This document shows, piece by piece, positions 1 to 6,140 of a stretch of 13,080 nt of DNA (position 1 is its first letter; the number at the start of each line of letters is the position of its first letter). This DNA is from Bacillota bacterium (GTDB lineage Bacteria; Bacillota; Negativicutes; Sporomusales; Sporomusaceae). A program made the translations under genes and the position numbers. Under the pieces are notes generated by a model, which saw only the letters and a list, made by a program, of their open reading frames with translations, searched no databases and was not told the origin of the DNA. The stretch covers positions 1 to 13,080 of the forward strand of contig JAEWGR010000137.1 of assembly GCA_023388195.1 (NCBI GenBank). Direction: 5' to 3'.

Positions 1-179
1 GTTCTGTGAAGAGCCAGTGTCAATTCGACAACACCTAAGTTAGGTGCTAAATGTCCGCCGTTAGCGGATACCGTATGTATAAGAAGCTCGCGGATTTCAC
101 CGGCGAGCTTTTCTAATTGCCCTAAAGAAAGACTTTTAAGGTCTTGTGGCCCGTTAATGCCATCAAGCAATATCCCCAA
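1..179 (-). CDS. dxs: 1-deoxy-D-xylulose-5-phosphate synthase, N-terminal fragment (partial)
   Basis: The gene runs off the left edge of the window, so only about 60 N-terminal residues are visible. The translation reads LLDGINGPQDLKSLSLGQLEKL and then ETVS-like/NGGHLAPNLGVVELTLALH, the hallmark start of DXS, the thiamine-diphosphate enzyme that joins pyruvate and glyceraldehyde 3-phosphate in the first step of the MEP isoprenoid pathway. I chose the TTG at 177-179 (MGILLDGIN...) because DXS proteins usually begin a few residues before the LLD-IN motif and a GGGG-containing purine stretch lies about 8 nt upstream. The in-frame ATG at 210-212 would add 11 residues but has no visible ribosome binding site. 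It lies downstream of ispA and the PAP2-like gene, so two MEP/prenyl genes are clustered. The identity is secure; the start is not. Confidence 0.9.
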   Translation of the reverse strand, partial: MGILLDGINGPQDLKSLSLGQLEKLAGEIRELLIHTVSANGGHLAPNLGVVELTLALHR

Positions 180-244
180 ACCAACTTCCCCGCTTTCCCT
201 GACAGAAGTCATATCGATTGTAATACACTATATTTTCAAAACAT

Positions 245-253
245 ATTATAGCA
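245..253 (-). promoter_or_regulatory. Possible extended -10 promoter for dxs
   Basis: On the minus strand the sequence TGCTATAAT (245-253) is a perfect -10 hexamer with a TGn extension. There is no recognisable -35 at the right distance. It lies in the 91-nt gap between the PAP2-like gene and dxs and would give a leader of about 60 nt to the TTG start. This is inference from consensus only; dxs could also be read from the upstream operon. Confidence 0.4.
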
Positions 254-270
254 TAATTTAGGACTAACAT

Positions 271-729
271 TCATCTACAAAATATATAAAACGCATAAGC
301 GATAAGAGTACCATGAACGGCTCCGCCCAATACTTCGAGTGGTGTATGGCCTAATAATTCCTTAAGTCTGGTATCCCGGACCTTGTGTTCGACCCGCATT
401 TCCCGTACTAATTTATTAATCACTTTAGCCTGTTTGCCTGCTGCCCGGCGTACGCCGGCCGCATCGTACATAACAATGCCGGCGAGGACAACGGCTAGTG
501 CGAACAGACTGGAATCCAGCCCTTCTTTAAGGGCGATAGCAACAGCCAGACTGACTACCAGAGCCGTGTGGGAACTGGGCATACCGCCGGCGCCAACCAG
601 CCGTTCGGCATTAAATGTTCCGTGGCGCCAGTAAGCGGTTATTGTCTTTAATACCTGGGCTGTAAACCATGCAGTAATGGCAGTCATTAATATAATATTT
701 TTCCCAATTCCCGCCATGAATTCGAACAT
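271..729 (-). CDS. Divergent PAP2 family (DUF212/YuiD-like) membrane protein
   Basis: This 152-residue protein belongs to the divergent PAP2 (DUF212, acid phosphatase/vanadium haloperoxidase-related) family. The signature segments are GGMPSSHTA (about residues 48-56) and DAAGVRRAAGKQA (about 89-101). In PAP2 enzymes the SH and R residues of such motifs form the phosphatase active site, but in this family the catalytic activity is not established. Hydrophobic stretches at about 8-28, 55-68, 73-90 and 132-150 indicate an integral membrane protein. The ATG at 727-729 is preceded by GAGGTG at good spacing. It starts 10 nt after ispA ends, so the two are probably cotranscribed, and it is followed by dxs. 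A role on a prenyl-phosphate lipid is a guess from this position only. Confidence 0.88.
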   Translation of the reverse strand: MFEFMAGIGKNIILMTAITAWFTAQVLKTITAYWRHGTFNAERLVGAGGMPSSHTALVVSLAVAIALKEGLDSSLFALAVVLAGIVMYDAAGVRRAAGKQAKVINKLVREMRVEHKVRDTRLKELLGHTPLEVLGGAVHGTLIAYAFYIFCR

Positions 730-739
730 TATTTACACC

Positions 740-1630
740 TCAGGCTTCACGATTGATTAAAGATTTCACTAATTCCCGTAAAATTGCAGCTTCAGGTCCA
801 AAACCTTGTACGCTGAGCAAGGCATTGTCTACGGCTTGCTCAGCCAGTTGTTTAGCGCCAGCCAGGGAGTGTAATGTTACATAAGTCGCCTTTTGATTTC
901 TCATGTCACTGCCCACCGGTTTACCAATCTTCTCCTGACTGCCAATTACGTCAAGGATATCATCTGTAATCTGAAAAGCCAAACCGAAATGTTCAGCATA
1001 ATCAGTCAGTGCTTCCAGCTGATTTGTACTGGCATTGGCCAGCATAGCTCCGGCCCGCAGGGCGGCTTTAAAAAGTGCTCCGGTTTTGGCCTGATGGATA
1101 AACTTAAGCGTGGCGGCATCAATAATTTTGCCTTCAGAAGCCAGATCGACTGCCTGGCCGCCTACCATACCGGCGGCACCGGCGGCAACCGCGATCTCCC
1201 TGACAACATTAACCAGTATTGCTGCCTGGACATTGGGTTGCGAAAGCATGGTGCTAAACGCGGCTGTCAGCAAACCGTCACCAGCCAGGATGGCCATGCC
1301 GTCACCATATATTTTATGGTTGGTGAGTTTGCCACGCCGGTAATCATCATTATCCATGGCCGGCAAATCGTCATGAATCAGTGAATAGGTATGAATCATC
1401 TCCAACCCGCAGGCTACAGGCATATAATCAGTGCCGCAACCGCCGGCAGCATCGGCTGCAGCCATTAGCATAATCGGCCGCAGTCTTTTGCCGCCGGCAA
1501 ACAGGCTGTAACGCATGGCCTCATAGATAATAGGCGGGCAGGCATCTGCAGGACTGTAGCGGGCCAGAGCCTCTTCCAGCAAGCTCACTTTCTGCCGGCA
1601 ATAATGACTTAGAGAAAGTTGTTTTGTCAT
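740..1630 (-). CDS. ispA: Polyprenyl (farnesyl) diphosphate synthase
   Basis: A cytosolic trans-prenyltransferase of 296 residues, the usual length for bacterial FPP/GGPP synthases. It condenses isopentenyl diphosphate with allylic diphosphates to make C15 (or C20) chains. Visible motifs are GGKRLRP (46-52), the first aspartate-rich motif DDLPAMD (87-93, the four-residue-spaced bacterial type), GGQAVDL, KTGALF, and the second aspartate-rich motif DDILD (223-227) followed by GKPVGSDMRNQKATYV. All residues expected for Mg-diphosphate binding are present. Chain length cannot be fixed from sequence alone. The start is ambiguous: a TTG at 1637-1639 overlaps the xseB stop and lies 4 nt from GGAGG, while the ATG at 1628-1630 lies 13 nt from it; I chose the ATG. 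It is coupled to xseB upstream and the PAP2-like gene downstream. Confidence 0.95.
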   Translation of the reverse strand: MTKQLSLSHYCRQKVSLLEEALARYSPADACPPIIYEAMRYSLFAGGKRLRPIMLMAAADAAGGCGTDYMPVACGLEMIHTYSLIHDDLPAMDNDDYRRGKLTNHKIYGDGMAILAGDGLLTAAFSTMLSQPNVQAAILVNVVREIAVAAGAAGMVGGQAVDLASEGKIIDAATLKFIHQAKTGALFKAALRAGAMLANASTNQLEALTDYAEHFGLAFQITDDILDVIGSQEKIGKPVGSDMRNQKATYVTLHSLAGAKQLAEQAVDNALLSVQGFGPEAAILRELVKSLINREA

Positions 1631-1635
1631 AGCAG

Positions 1636-1893
1636 TCAATCAGCCTCCGCCAGATTAAGTGGTTTTTCAACAAGACGGCCTTGTTCTTGCTGTAAAATTT
1701 TATTTACCTGAATTTCTGCAGCATTTAGGCGGTCAAAACATAGTTTGGCGTAGGCAATACCCTCGCCAAACCGGTCTAAAGCCTCCTCCAGTGGCAGTTC
1801 ACCTGTCTCCAGTTGTTTTACAATTACTTCTAATTTGCCAAGAGCGTCCTCAAAACATACATTATTTTGTTTATTACCTGCTTTATTAGCCAT
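1636..1893 (-). CDS. xseB: Exodeoxyribonuclease VII small subunit
   Basis: An 85-residue helical protein with the XseB pattern FEDALGKLEVIVKQLETGEL followed by LEEALDRFGEGIAYAKLC. The small subunit binds in multiple copies to XseA to form exonuclease VII, which degrades single-stranded DNA from both ends into acid-soluble oligonucleotides and takes part in repair. The ATG at 1891-1893 has a strong AAGGAGGAG ribosome binding site and overlaps the end of xseA by 8 nt, which fits translational coupling and matched subunit supply. Its stop (TGA, 1636-1638) abuts or overlaps the ispA start region. Length and gene order are standard for the family. Confidence 0.96.
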   Translation of the reverse strand: MANKAGNKQNNVCFEDALGKLEVIVKQLETGELPLEEALDRFGEGIAYAKLCFDRLNAAEIQVNKILQQEQGRLVEKPLNLAEAD

Positions 1894-3097
1894 TTTTCTC
1901 CTCCTTTACCCTAACCACGTCGACATCCAGCCGCCCTTGCCGTAGAATAATCTCCAGCCGCTGCCCGGGGATTACCTGGCTGACAGCTGTCACCACCTCT
2001 CCCGCCGGTGTATGGGCCAGACTGTAGCCTCTGGCCAATACCGCAAGCGGATTAAGCACAGCCAGTTTTTCTGCATGGATGTTCAATGCATGCTGTTTAG
2101 CAACAATGATTTTCTGCATGGCCTGGCCTAACCGTTCCAGGTATAAATCAGTAAGCTGCTTCTTGTCAGCAAACAGTTTTTCCGGTTGCAGGAATACCTT
2201 ATTGTCGCGGAGCTGCTGCAGTATTTGCCGCCGCTCTTTTAAATAAGTCCGTAGATTACTTTCCAGCATCGTTTGGAGTGTATGGATATAACGCTTCAGT
2301 TCATTCACATCCGGGACAACAAGTTCTGCAGCCTGCGAAGGCGTTGCTGCCCGGCGATCGGCGGCAAAATCGGCTAAGGTGTAATCTGTTTGATGGCCCA
2401 CTGCCGATACCACAGGGATGTCCGATTCAGCGATAGCCCGTACTACCTTTTCATCATTGAAAGCCCATAACTCTTCAATTGAACCGCCTCCGCGGCCGGC
2501 AATGATAACCTCGACATTAGCAAGGCGGTTAAAGGCCTCGATCGCCTGTACAATTTGCCCGGGAGCCTCCAGTCCCTGAACCTGAACCGGAAACAGGATC
2601 AGGCGCAGGCCCGGATGGCGCCGGTTGGCCACGGTAATAATATCCCGCAGCGCCGCTCCGGACGGTGAGGTTACAATCCCTACCGCTTTGGGCAGCAGCG
2701 GCAAGGGCCGTTTACGGCTTTCATCAAACAGGCCGGCCGCCGCCAGTTTTTCTTTCAGTTGGTTAAAAGCAATACTGAGTTCTCCCAGGCCATCAGGTAT
2801 TAACTGATCGGCGTAAAGCTGGTATTGTCCATCGCGTTCGAATACGGTCACCTGACCAAATGCGACTACTTTGAGACCATCGCGCGGCTCAAATTTTAAA
2901 AATTGGGCCCTGCTTTTAAACATAACCCCTTTTATCTGCGAGCCTGCATCTTTAAGTGTAAAATAGCAATGGCCCGAATAATGACATTTAAAATTGGATA
3001 ACTCACCCCTGATAGCAACGGAAACCAGTTTCGGGTCTTTATCAAACACGCTTTTAAGATATTTGGTAAAATCGCTGACCGTATATATGTTGCTCAT
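1886..3097 (-). CDS. xseA: Exodeoxyribonuclease VII large subunit
   Basis: The catalytic subunit of exonuclease VII, 403 residues from the chosen start. The N-terminal OB-fold DNA-binding domain occupies about residues 1-100 (IYTVSDFTKYLK, then VAIRGELSNFK and GHCYFTLKD). The nuclease domain follows with VGIVTSPSGAALRDII, AGRGGGSIEELWAFNDE, VSAVGHQTDYTLADFAADRRA and TPSQAAELVVPD, then a long helical/coiled-coil region and the C-terminal ARGYSLAHT segment. Longer in-frame starts exist up to 3139, but the ATG at 3095-3097 (MSNIYTVSDF) matches the family N-terminus and has AGGGTGG 7 nt upstream. The gene lies just after an intrinsic terminator, so it probably has its own promoter in the 75-nt gap, though I could not identify a convincing one. 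Confidence 0.96.
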   Translation of the reverse strand: MSNIYTVSDFTKYLKSVFDKDPKLVSVAIRGELSNFKCHYSGHCYFTLKDAGSQIKGVMFKSRAQFLKFEPRDGLKVVAFGQVTVFERDGQYQLYADQLIPDGLGELSIAFNQLKEKLAAAGLFDESRKRPLPLLPKAVGIVTSPSGAALRDIITVANRRHPGLRLILFPVQVQGLEAPGQIVQAIEAFNRLANVEVIIAGRGGGSIEELWAFNDEKVVRAIAESDIPVVSAVGHQTDYTLADFAADRRAATPSQAAELVVPDVNELKRYIHTLQTMLESNLRTYLKERRQILQQLRDNKVFLQPEKLFADKKQLTDLYLERLGQAMQKIIVAKQHALNIHAEKLAVLNPLAVLARGYSLAHTPAGEVVTAVSQVIPGQRLEIILRQGRLDVDVVRVKEEKNG

Positions 3098-3172
3098 ATT
3101 CATTCCACCCTGTTTGTCTCCAGCATATTTTAATTTCAAACCCAGACAAACATAATAATAACCTATAAATAC

Positions 3173-3197
3173 AAAAAAAACCAGACATAAGTCTGGG
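3173..3197 (-). terminator. Intrinsic terminator after the 45-codon gene
   Basis: Read on the minus strand, a perfect 6-bp stem CCAGAC/GTCTGG with a 4-nt loop (3181-3196) is followed at once by eight T residues (3173-3180). It sits 17 nt past the stop of the small membrane protein gene and ahead of xseA, separating the nusB-side transcripts from the xseA operon. Confidence 0.85.
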
Positions 3198-3213
3198 TAA
3201 AGATTTTTGGTCT

Positions 3214-3351
3214 TTAGAATCTGGAGCTGAAATAGCGCTGTGTTAAATAGCCGCTTATCCCCCCCACCACGAACCAGAAAAAATATCCGGGCGGAATAAG
3301 ATGCCCAACGACCGAGCCTATGACTGCACCTGCCAGAATATAAGGAACCAT
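3214..3351 (-). CDS. Small (45-aa) membrane protein, unrecognised
   Basis: A short gene read as MVPYILAGAVIGSVVGHLIP, PGYFFWFVVGGISGYLTQRY and FSSRF, ending in TAA. Support comes from an excellent ribosome binding site (GGGAGGTG, 6 nt before the ATG at 3349-3351), an intrinsic terminator 17 nt past its stop, and a coherent product: two hydrophobic, glycine-rich segments (about residues 3-18 and 22-36) with a Pro-Pro-Gly break between and a basic tail (QRYFSSRF). This predicts a membrane hairpin or two short transmembrane helices. I do not recognise a named family and propose no function. It lies between the Kae1-like gene and xseA, preceded by a 9-bp hairpin. Chance open frames of this length are common, but the combination of SD, hydrophobicity and terminator makes it probably real. 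Confidence 0.75.
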   Translation of the reverse strand: MVPYILAGAVIGSVVGHLIPPGYFFWFVVGGISGYLTQRYFSSRF

Positions 3352-3364
3352 GGTGTCACCTCCC

Positions 3365-3391
3365 GGCATATGAATTTATGTATCATATGCC
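3365..3391 (-). repeat. 9-bp inverted repeat (hairpin) next to the small gene's SD
   Basis: A perfect inverted repeat ggcatatga (3365-3373) / tcatatgcc (3383-3391) with a 9-nt spacer. On the minus-strand transcript the hairpin ends directly against the GGGAGGTG ribosome binding site of the 45-codon gene. No T-run follows, so it is not a typical terminator. It could be an operator, an mRNA-stabilising or processing hairpin, or part of a promoter; the sequence does not decide. Confidence 0.6.
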
Positions 3392-3424
3392 AGAGCGGCT
3401 GCATTGGTGAATTTGGGCAACCTG

Positions 3425-4384
3425 TCAGGATTTTAAGGCAAAATAAGCAGCACCGGTTGCATTGTCCGGACTATATTTGTTCTCAGGAAAATATAGTTTT
3501 GCTATCCCGGGACGTTCCAGCTGTTCCAACAGGTGGTGCCTGATAAAGCTGTTCGCCATTACCCCGCCGACCAGCAGCACCTCTGTAAGGCCGGTAGTTG
3601 CAATTGCCTGTTTAAGCATAGTCAGTATCGCTGCGGCAATACTGAACTCCACACCGGCAGCAATGGCTCCCCGGTCAGCCCCTTGGGTTATTAATTTGCG
3701 CACGTGGGTCTCGGGGCCGGCAAAACTAACACTGGTGCCGTGGACAGAGACCGGTATTTTTACGGCTTGGCTGCGGACTGGTGCAGCCAGGGTCTCGAGA
3801 TGAGGGCCGGCGGGAAACGGCAACCCCAATAAAACACCCACGCGATCGACTAATTGCCCGGCATGGATATCCTGACTGCTGCCAATGATCTCCAATTTCA
3901 GGCTGTTGGCCTGATTTGGGCAGGTATTGGCTGATACCCGCACAATTTCAGTAGTACCGCCCGAGAGGTGAACCGCCAGAAACTCGGTCGATTCAGGACC
4001 GCCTGCCGACCAAAGGCCGGCGAAAATATGATTTTCCTGATGGCTGATACTATAGAGCGGAACATTATGGCTTAAGGCTAACACCTTGGCATAGCCAGCC
4101 CCCACCAAAAATGCAGGCATATAGGAATCAGGCAGTGGGCGGGGATAGGCAGAAACGCCTATCCCTTTGAAAACTAAGGGCCTGGAGAGCCCCTGGCAGG
4201 CTTCCGTAAATAATTCGGGCAGATTGCGGGTATGCTGAAACACCATTTCCGATTGCTGCAGCCCCCGGCTGCCGGGTTTAACCTGCAGAATTCTCCGGCA
4301 ATCGGCAACTAGCTGCCCTGACTCATTCAGGAGCGCTACGGAGCTGGTATAACAGCTGGTATCTATTCCCAGAGAATAGCTCAT
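3425..4384 (-). CDS. Kae1/TsaD-like (O-sialoglycoprotein endopeptidase family) paralog
   Basis: A 319-residue ASKHA-fold protein of the Kae1/TsaD/YgjD family, somewhat shorter than typical TsaD (about 335-345). Seen: SLGIDTSCYTSSVALL at the N-terminus, SHQENHIFAG (the HxxxH metal pair), LSGGTTEIV, AGQLVDRVGVLLGLPFPAGP, VGGVMANSF and SPDNATGAAYFA (the conserved aspartate). True TsaD, which transfers threonylcarbamoyl to tRNA for t6A, carries a CDET motif after the first strand; here it is CYTS, and the HHxEGH motif is SHQENH. I therefore call it a paralog rather than tsaD and do not assign the t6A reaction. The ATG overlaps the nusB stop by 4 nt (ATGA), so it is the last coupled gene of the asp23-nusB operon. 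The old endopeptidase name is historical and not evidence of protease activity. Confidence 0.88.
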   Translation of the reverse strand: MSYSLGIDTSCYTSSVALLNESGQLVADCRRILQVKPGSRGLQQSEMVFQHTRNLPELFTEACQGLSRPLVFKGIGVSAYPRPLPDSYMPAFLVGAGYAKVLALSHNVPLYSISHQENHIFAGLWSAGGPESTEFLAVHLSGGTTEIVRVSANTCPNQANSLKLEIIGSSQDIHAGQLVDRVGVLLGLPFPAGPHLETLAAPVRSQAVKIPVSVHGTSVSFAGPETHVRKLITQGADRGAIAAGVEFSIAAAILTMLKQAIATTGLTEVLLVGGVMANSFIRHHLLEQLERPGIAKLYFPENKYSPDNATGAAYFALKS

Positions 4385-4797
4385 GACAGTCCTTTATTTT
4401 TTACAATTGATCCTAAAATACCATTGATAAACTTGCTTGACTCCTCAGTGCCAAAAATTTTGGCCAATTCCACAGCTTCATTAATAGCCACGCCTGGCTG
4501 CAGCCGTTCCTGGCTGTATTTCATTTCATAAATAGCCATCCTGGCTATATTACGATCAACACCGGCCATGCGTTCAATTTTCCATTCTTGCGACAGCTCT
4601 GATATGTAATCATCAATTGCGGCTAAATTGCTGCAGGTACCCTCAACCAGTGACTTAGCATAGAGCTTGGTATTCTCATTGACGTCTTCCCGTTCACTAA
4701 ATACCGAACTAAGTGCTTCATCCTTGCTGGCACCTGCGTTAAAATCCAATTGAAATAATGCTTGTACAGCCATTTCGCGGGCCTTTCTACGGCTCAT
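4381..4797 (-). CDS. nusB: Transcription antitermination factor NusB
   Basis: A 138-residue all-helical protein beginning SRRKAREMAVQALFQLDF, the classic NusB opening, with VDRNIARMAIYEM and AINEAVELAKIFGTEESSKFINGIL in the C-terminal half. NusB binds boxA RNA with NusE (S10) and supports rRNA antitermination. The ATG at 4795-4797 has AGAGGG 5 nt upstream. It follows the DUF2273 gene by 21 nt and overlaps the Kae1-like gene by 4 nt. Placement of nusB after the Asp23 module is common in Clostridia-type genomes. Length is normal. Confidence 0.97.
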   Translation of the reverse strand: MSRRKAREMAVQALFQLDFNAGASKDEALSSVFSEREDVNENTKLYAKSLVEGTCSNLAAIDDYISELSQEWKIERMAGVDRNIARMAIYEMKYSQERLQPGVAINEAVELAKIFGTEESSKFINGILGSIVKNKGLS

Positions 4798-4818
4798 AAT
4801 TTCCCTCTTTCTAAGCGC

Positions 4819-5046
4819 TTACCGATTATAACCAGGAGGCAGCAGCTTATCCAAAATTTCCATGATATCTTCTTTTTGGTCAATGCGTTTACCTACTACG
4901 TAACCGGCGCTAACGCATAAAACTACAAATAGTGTGCGAAAAAAACCAAAAGTTATAACCAGGATGCCAAACATAAAGCCAAATAACATCCCCAGAATTT
5001 TACCGCTATGGTGCTGCCAGATTTCCTCCAGTAGTTTGGAATTCAA
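4819..5046 (-). CDS. DUF2273 small membrane protein
   Basis: A small membrane protein of 75 residues with the DUF2273 pattern: an N-terminal helix (EEIWQHHSGKILGMLFGF), two hydrophobic stretches covering about residues 15-50 (GMLFGFMFGILVITFGFF, TLFVVLCVSAGYVVG), and a short charged tail with KRIDQKED and LPPGYNR. Members are regularly found with AmaP and Asp23 and are thought to help anchor Asp23 at the membrane, but no biochemical role is established. The longest frame begins with a GTG at 5053-5055 that lies inside the only ribosome binding site (AGAGGTG); the TTG at 5044-5046, 8 nt after AGAGG, is therefore the more likely start. It begins 11 nt after amaP ends. Confidence 0.88.
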   Translation of the reverse strand: MNSKLLEEIWQHHSGKILGMLFGFMFGILVITFGFFRTLFVVLCVSAGYVVGKRIDQKEDIMEILDKLLPPGYNR

Positions 5047-5057
5047 AACTGTCACCT

Positions 5058-5597
5058 CTATTCAACACGCTGTTTCGCTTTAAAATCATTGCTGATATTA
5101 TCCACAGTAACCTGAACATCAGCCAGTTCGATCCCTACGGTATTTTTTATATATTCATGCACACGCTTTTGAATTTCACCGGCTACAGTCGGCACATGGC
5201 TTTCCGGGCTGACTGCCGCTTTTATTTGCACGGTAATGCCCTGGGGGGCCAGCGCCACCTTCACTTTAAGGCCGCGCACACCACGCAGGTGGCGAACCGT
5301 TTTTTCCACCAAATTCTCAACGGCAGTCAGTGAAATATGTACATCACCAATTTCATTGTGATGGACAATGGTATCTTTAACTTTACGGGAGCGAAGGCCT
5401 GCCAAAAGCAGTCTGATACTGACTAGAAAAAATACCGCTCCAACCAGCGACGCTTCCCATTGGCCATATATATGGCCAATGCTTGTCCACGCCAATTCCA
5501 ATGGAATAAGGCGTAAAGACAGGAGAATGGCGGCGAATGATAAAAAAGCCAGTAAAAATGTGTAAATAGACAGGATAATGCGGTCAATAATCCCCAT
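5058..5597 (-). CDS. amaP: Alkaline shock response membrane anchor protein AmaP
   Basis: A 179-residue protein with two N-terminal transmembrane segments (about 8-30 and 45-67) and a cytoplasmic Asp23-like alpha/beta domain (about 80-172, with VHISLTAVENLVEKTVRHL, GVRGLKVKVALAPQGITVQI and VQKRVHEYI-like features ending VELADVQVTV-like). AmaP anchors Asp23 to the membrane in Staphylococcus. The ATG at 5595-5597 has AAGGAG 10 nt upstream. It sits between asp23 and the DUF2273 gene, the usual order for this module, so the three products probably form one membrane-associated assembly linked to envelope homeostasis. Confidence 0.92.
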   Translation of the reverse strand: MGIIDRIILSIYTFLLAFLSFAAILLSLRLIPLELAWTSIGHIYGQWEASLVGAVFFLVSIRLLLAGLRSRKVKDTIVHHNEIGDVHISLTAVENLVEKTVRHLRGVRGLKVKVALAPQGITVQIKAAVSPESHVPTVAGEIQKRVHEYIKNTVGIELADVQVTVDNISNDFKAKQRVE

Positions 5598-5631
5598 AGC
5601 GTTCGTTCTCCTTTCTTTTAGCCTCTTCCGG

Positions 5632-6033
5632 TTATCTCACCCTAATGTCTTCTTCTTTACCTTCCAGGGCAAAGCCTACGCCCTGAACATGAATATTGAC
5701 TTCAACAACATCAAGGCCGGTCATAGATTCAATACCCCGTTTAACGTTTTCCTGGACTCTCAGCGCAACATCGGGGATACGCACGCCATACTCAACGATA
5801 ATATATAGATCCACTGCCGCTTCCCGTTCGCCAACCTCAACCTTAACTCCTTTGGAGAGATTTTTTTTGCCCAGCATTTCGGCAATCCCGCCGACTAAGC
5901 CGGCGCTCATGCCGGCAACGCCGGTAACTTCGGTTGCCGCAAGCCCGGCAATTATACCCACAACCTCATCGGCGATCCTGATAGAACCAACATCATTATG
6001 TTCAGTTTTCTCCATCCGCTCTCTCTTTTCCAT
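5632..6033 (-). CDS. Asp23/Gls24 family envelope stress response protein
   Basis: A 133-residue Asp23/Gls24 family protein. Typical segments are GSIRIADEVVGIIAGLAATEVTGVAGMSAG, KGVKVEVGEREAAVDLYIIVEYGVRIPDVA and VQENVKRGIESMTGLDVVEVNIHVQGV (quoted here only as landmarks at about residues 15-45, 62-95 and 95-125). The family forms soluble filaments or assemblies held at the membrane by AmaP and responds to alkaline or envelope stress. I chose the ATG at 6031-6033, 5-6 nt after GGGGAGGG; a TTG at 6048 would add five residues but overlaps that site. It is the first gene after the extended -10 promoter at 6100-6128 and leads the amaP, DUF2273, nusB, Kae1-like operon. Confidence 0.92.
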   Translation of the reverse strand: MEKRERMEKTEHNDVGSIRIADEVVGIIAGLAATEVTGVAGMSAGLVGGIAEMLGKKNLSKGVKVEVGEREAAVDLYIIVEYGVRIPDVALRVQENVKRGIESMTGLDVVEVNIHVQGVGFALEGKEEDIRVR

Positions 6034-6099
6034 TCCAACCCTCCCCAAACTCTTAGCTATTACAATTTATTACCTGACCGGATATCTTATAACCATATT

Positions 6100-6128
6100 A
6101 TTATACCAAGCTTTTTCCATTTTTACAA
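6100..6128 (-). promoter_or_regulatory. Sigma-A-type extended -10 promoter for the asp23-nusB operon
   Basis: On the minus strand a perfect TATAAT (6100-6105) is preceded by TGG, giving the TGn extended -10. A -35 candidate TTGTAA (6123-6128, four of six consensus positions) lies exactly 17 nt upstream. Transcription would start near 6093 and give a leader of about 60 nt to asp23. The match is strong for a vegetative promoter; it is inferred from consensus. Confidence 0.75.
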
Positions 6129-6140
6129 ATAGGGGAAAAA

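Noticed and set aside
893..1384. 163-codon open frame on the + strand opposite ispA
   Set aside because: It lies wholly antisense to a clear prenyltransferase and has no recognisable domain or convincing SD.
3098..3172. Promoter for xseA between the terminator and the gene
   Set aside because: Only weak AT-rich -10-like strings are present with no acceptable -35 spacing; a promoter is expected, but I cannot place it.
3301..3543. 80-codon + strand frame overlapping the small gene and the end of the Kae1-like gene
   Set aside because: It conflicts with two better-supported minus-strand genes and has no SD.
4812..4821. Palindrome taagcgctta at the DUF2273 stop
   Set aside because: Only 10 bp with no loop, within a short intergenic gap that carries the nusB SD; most likely chance.
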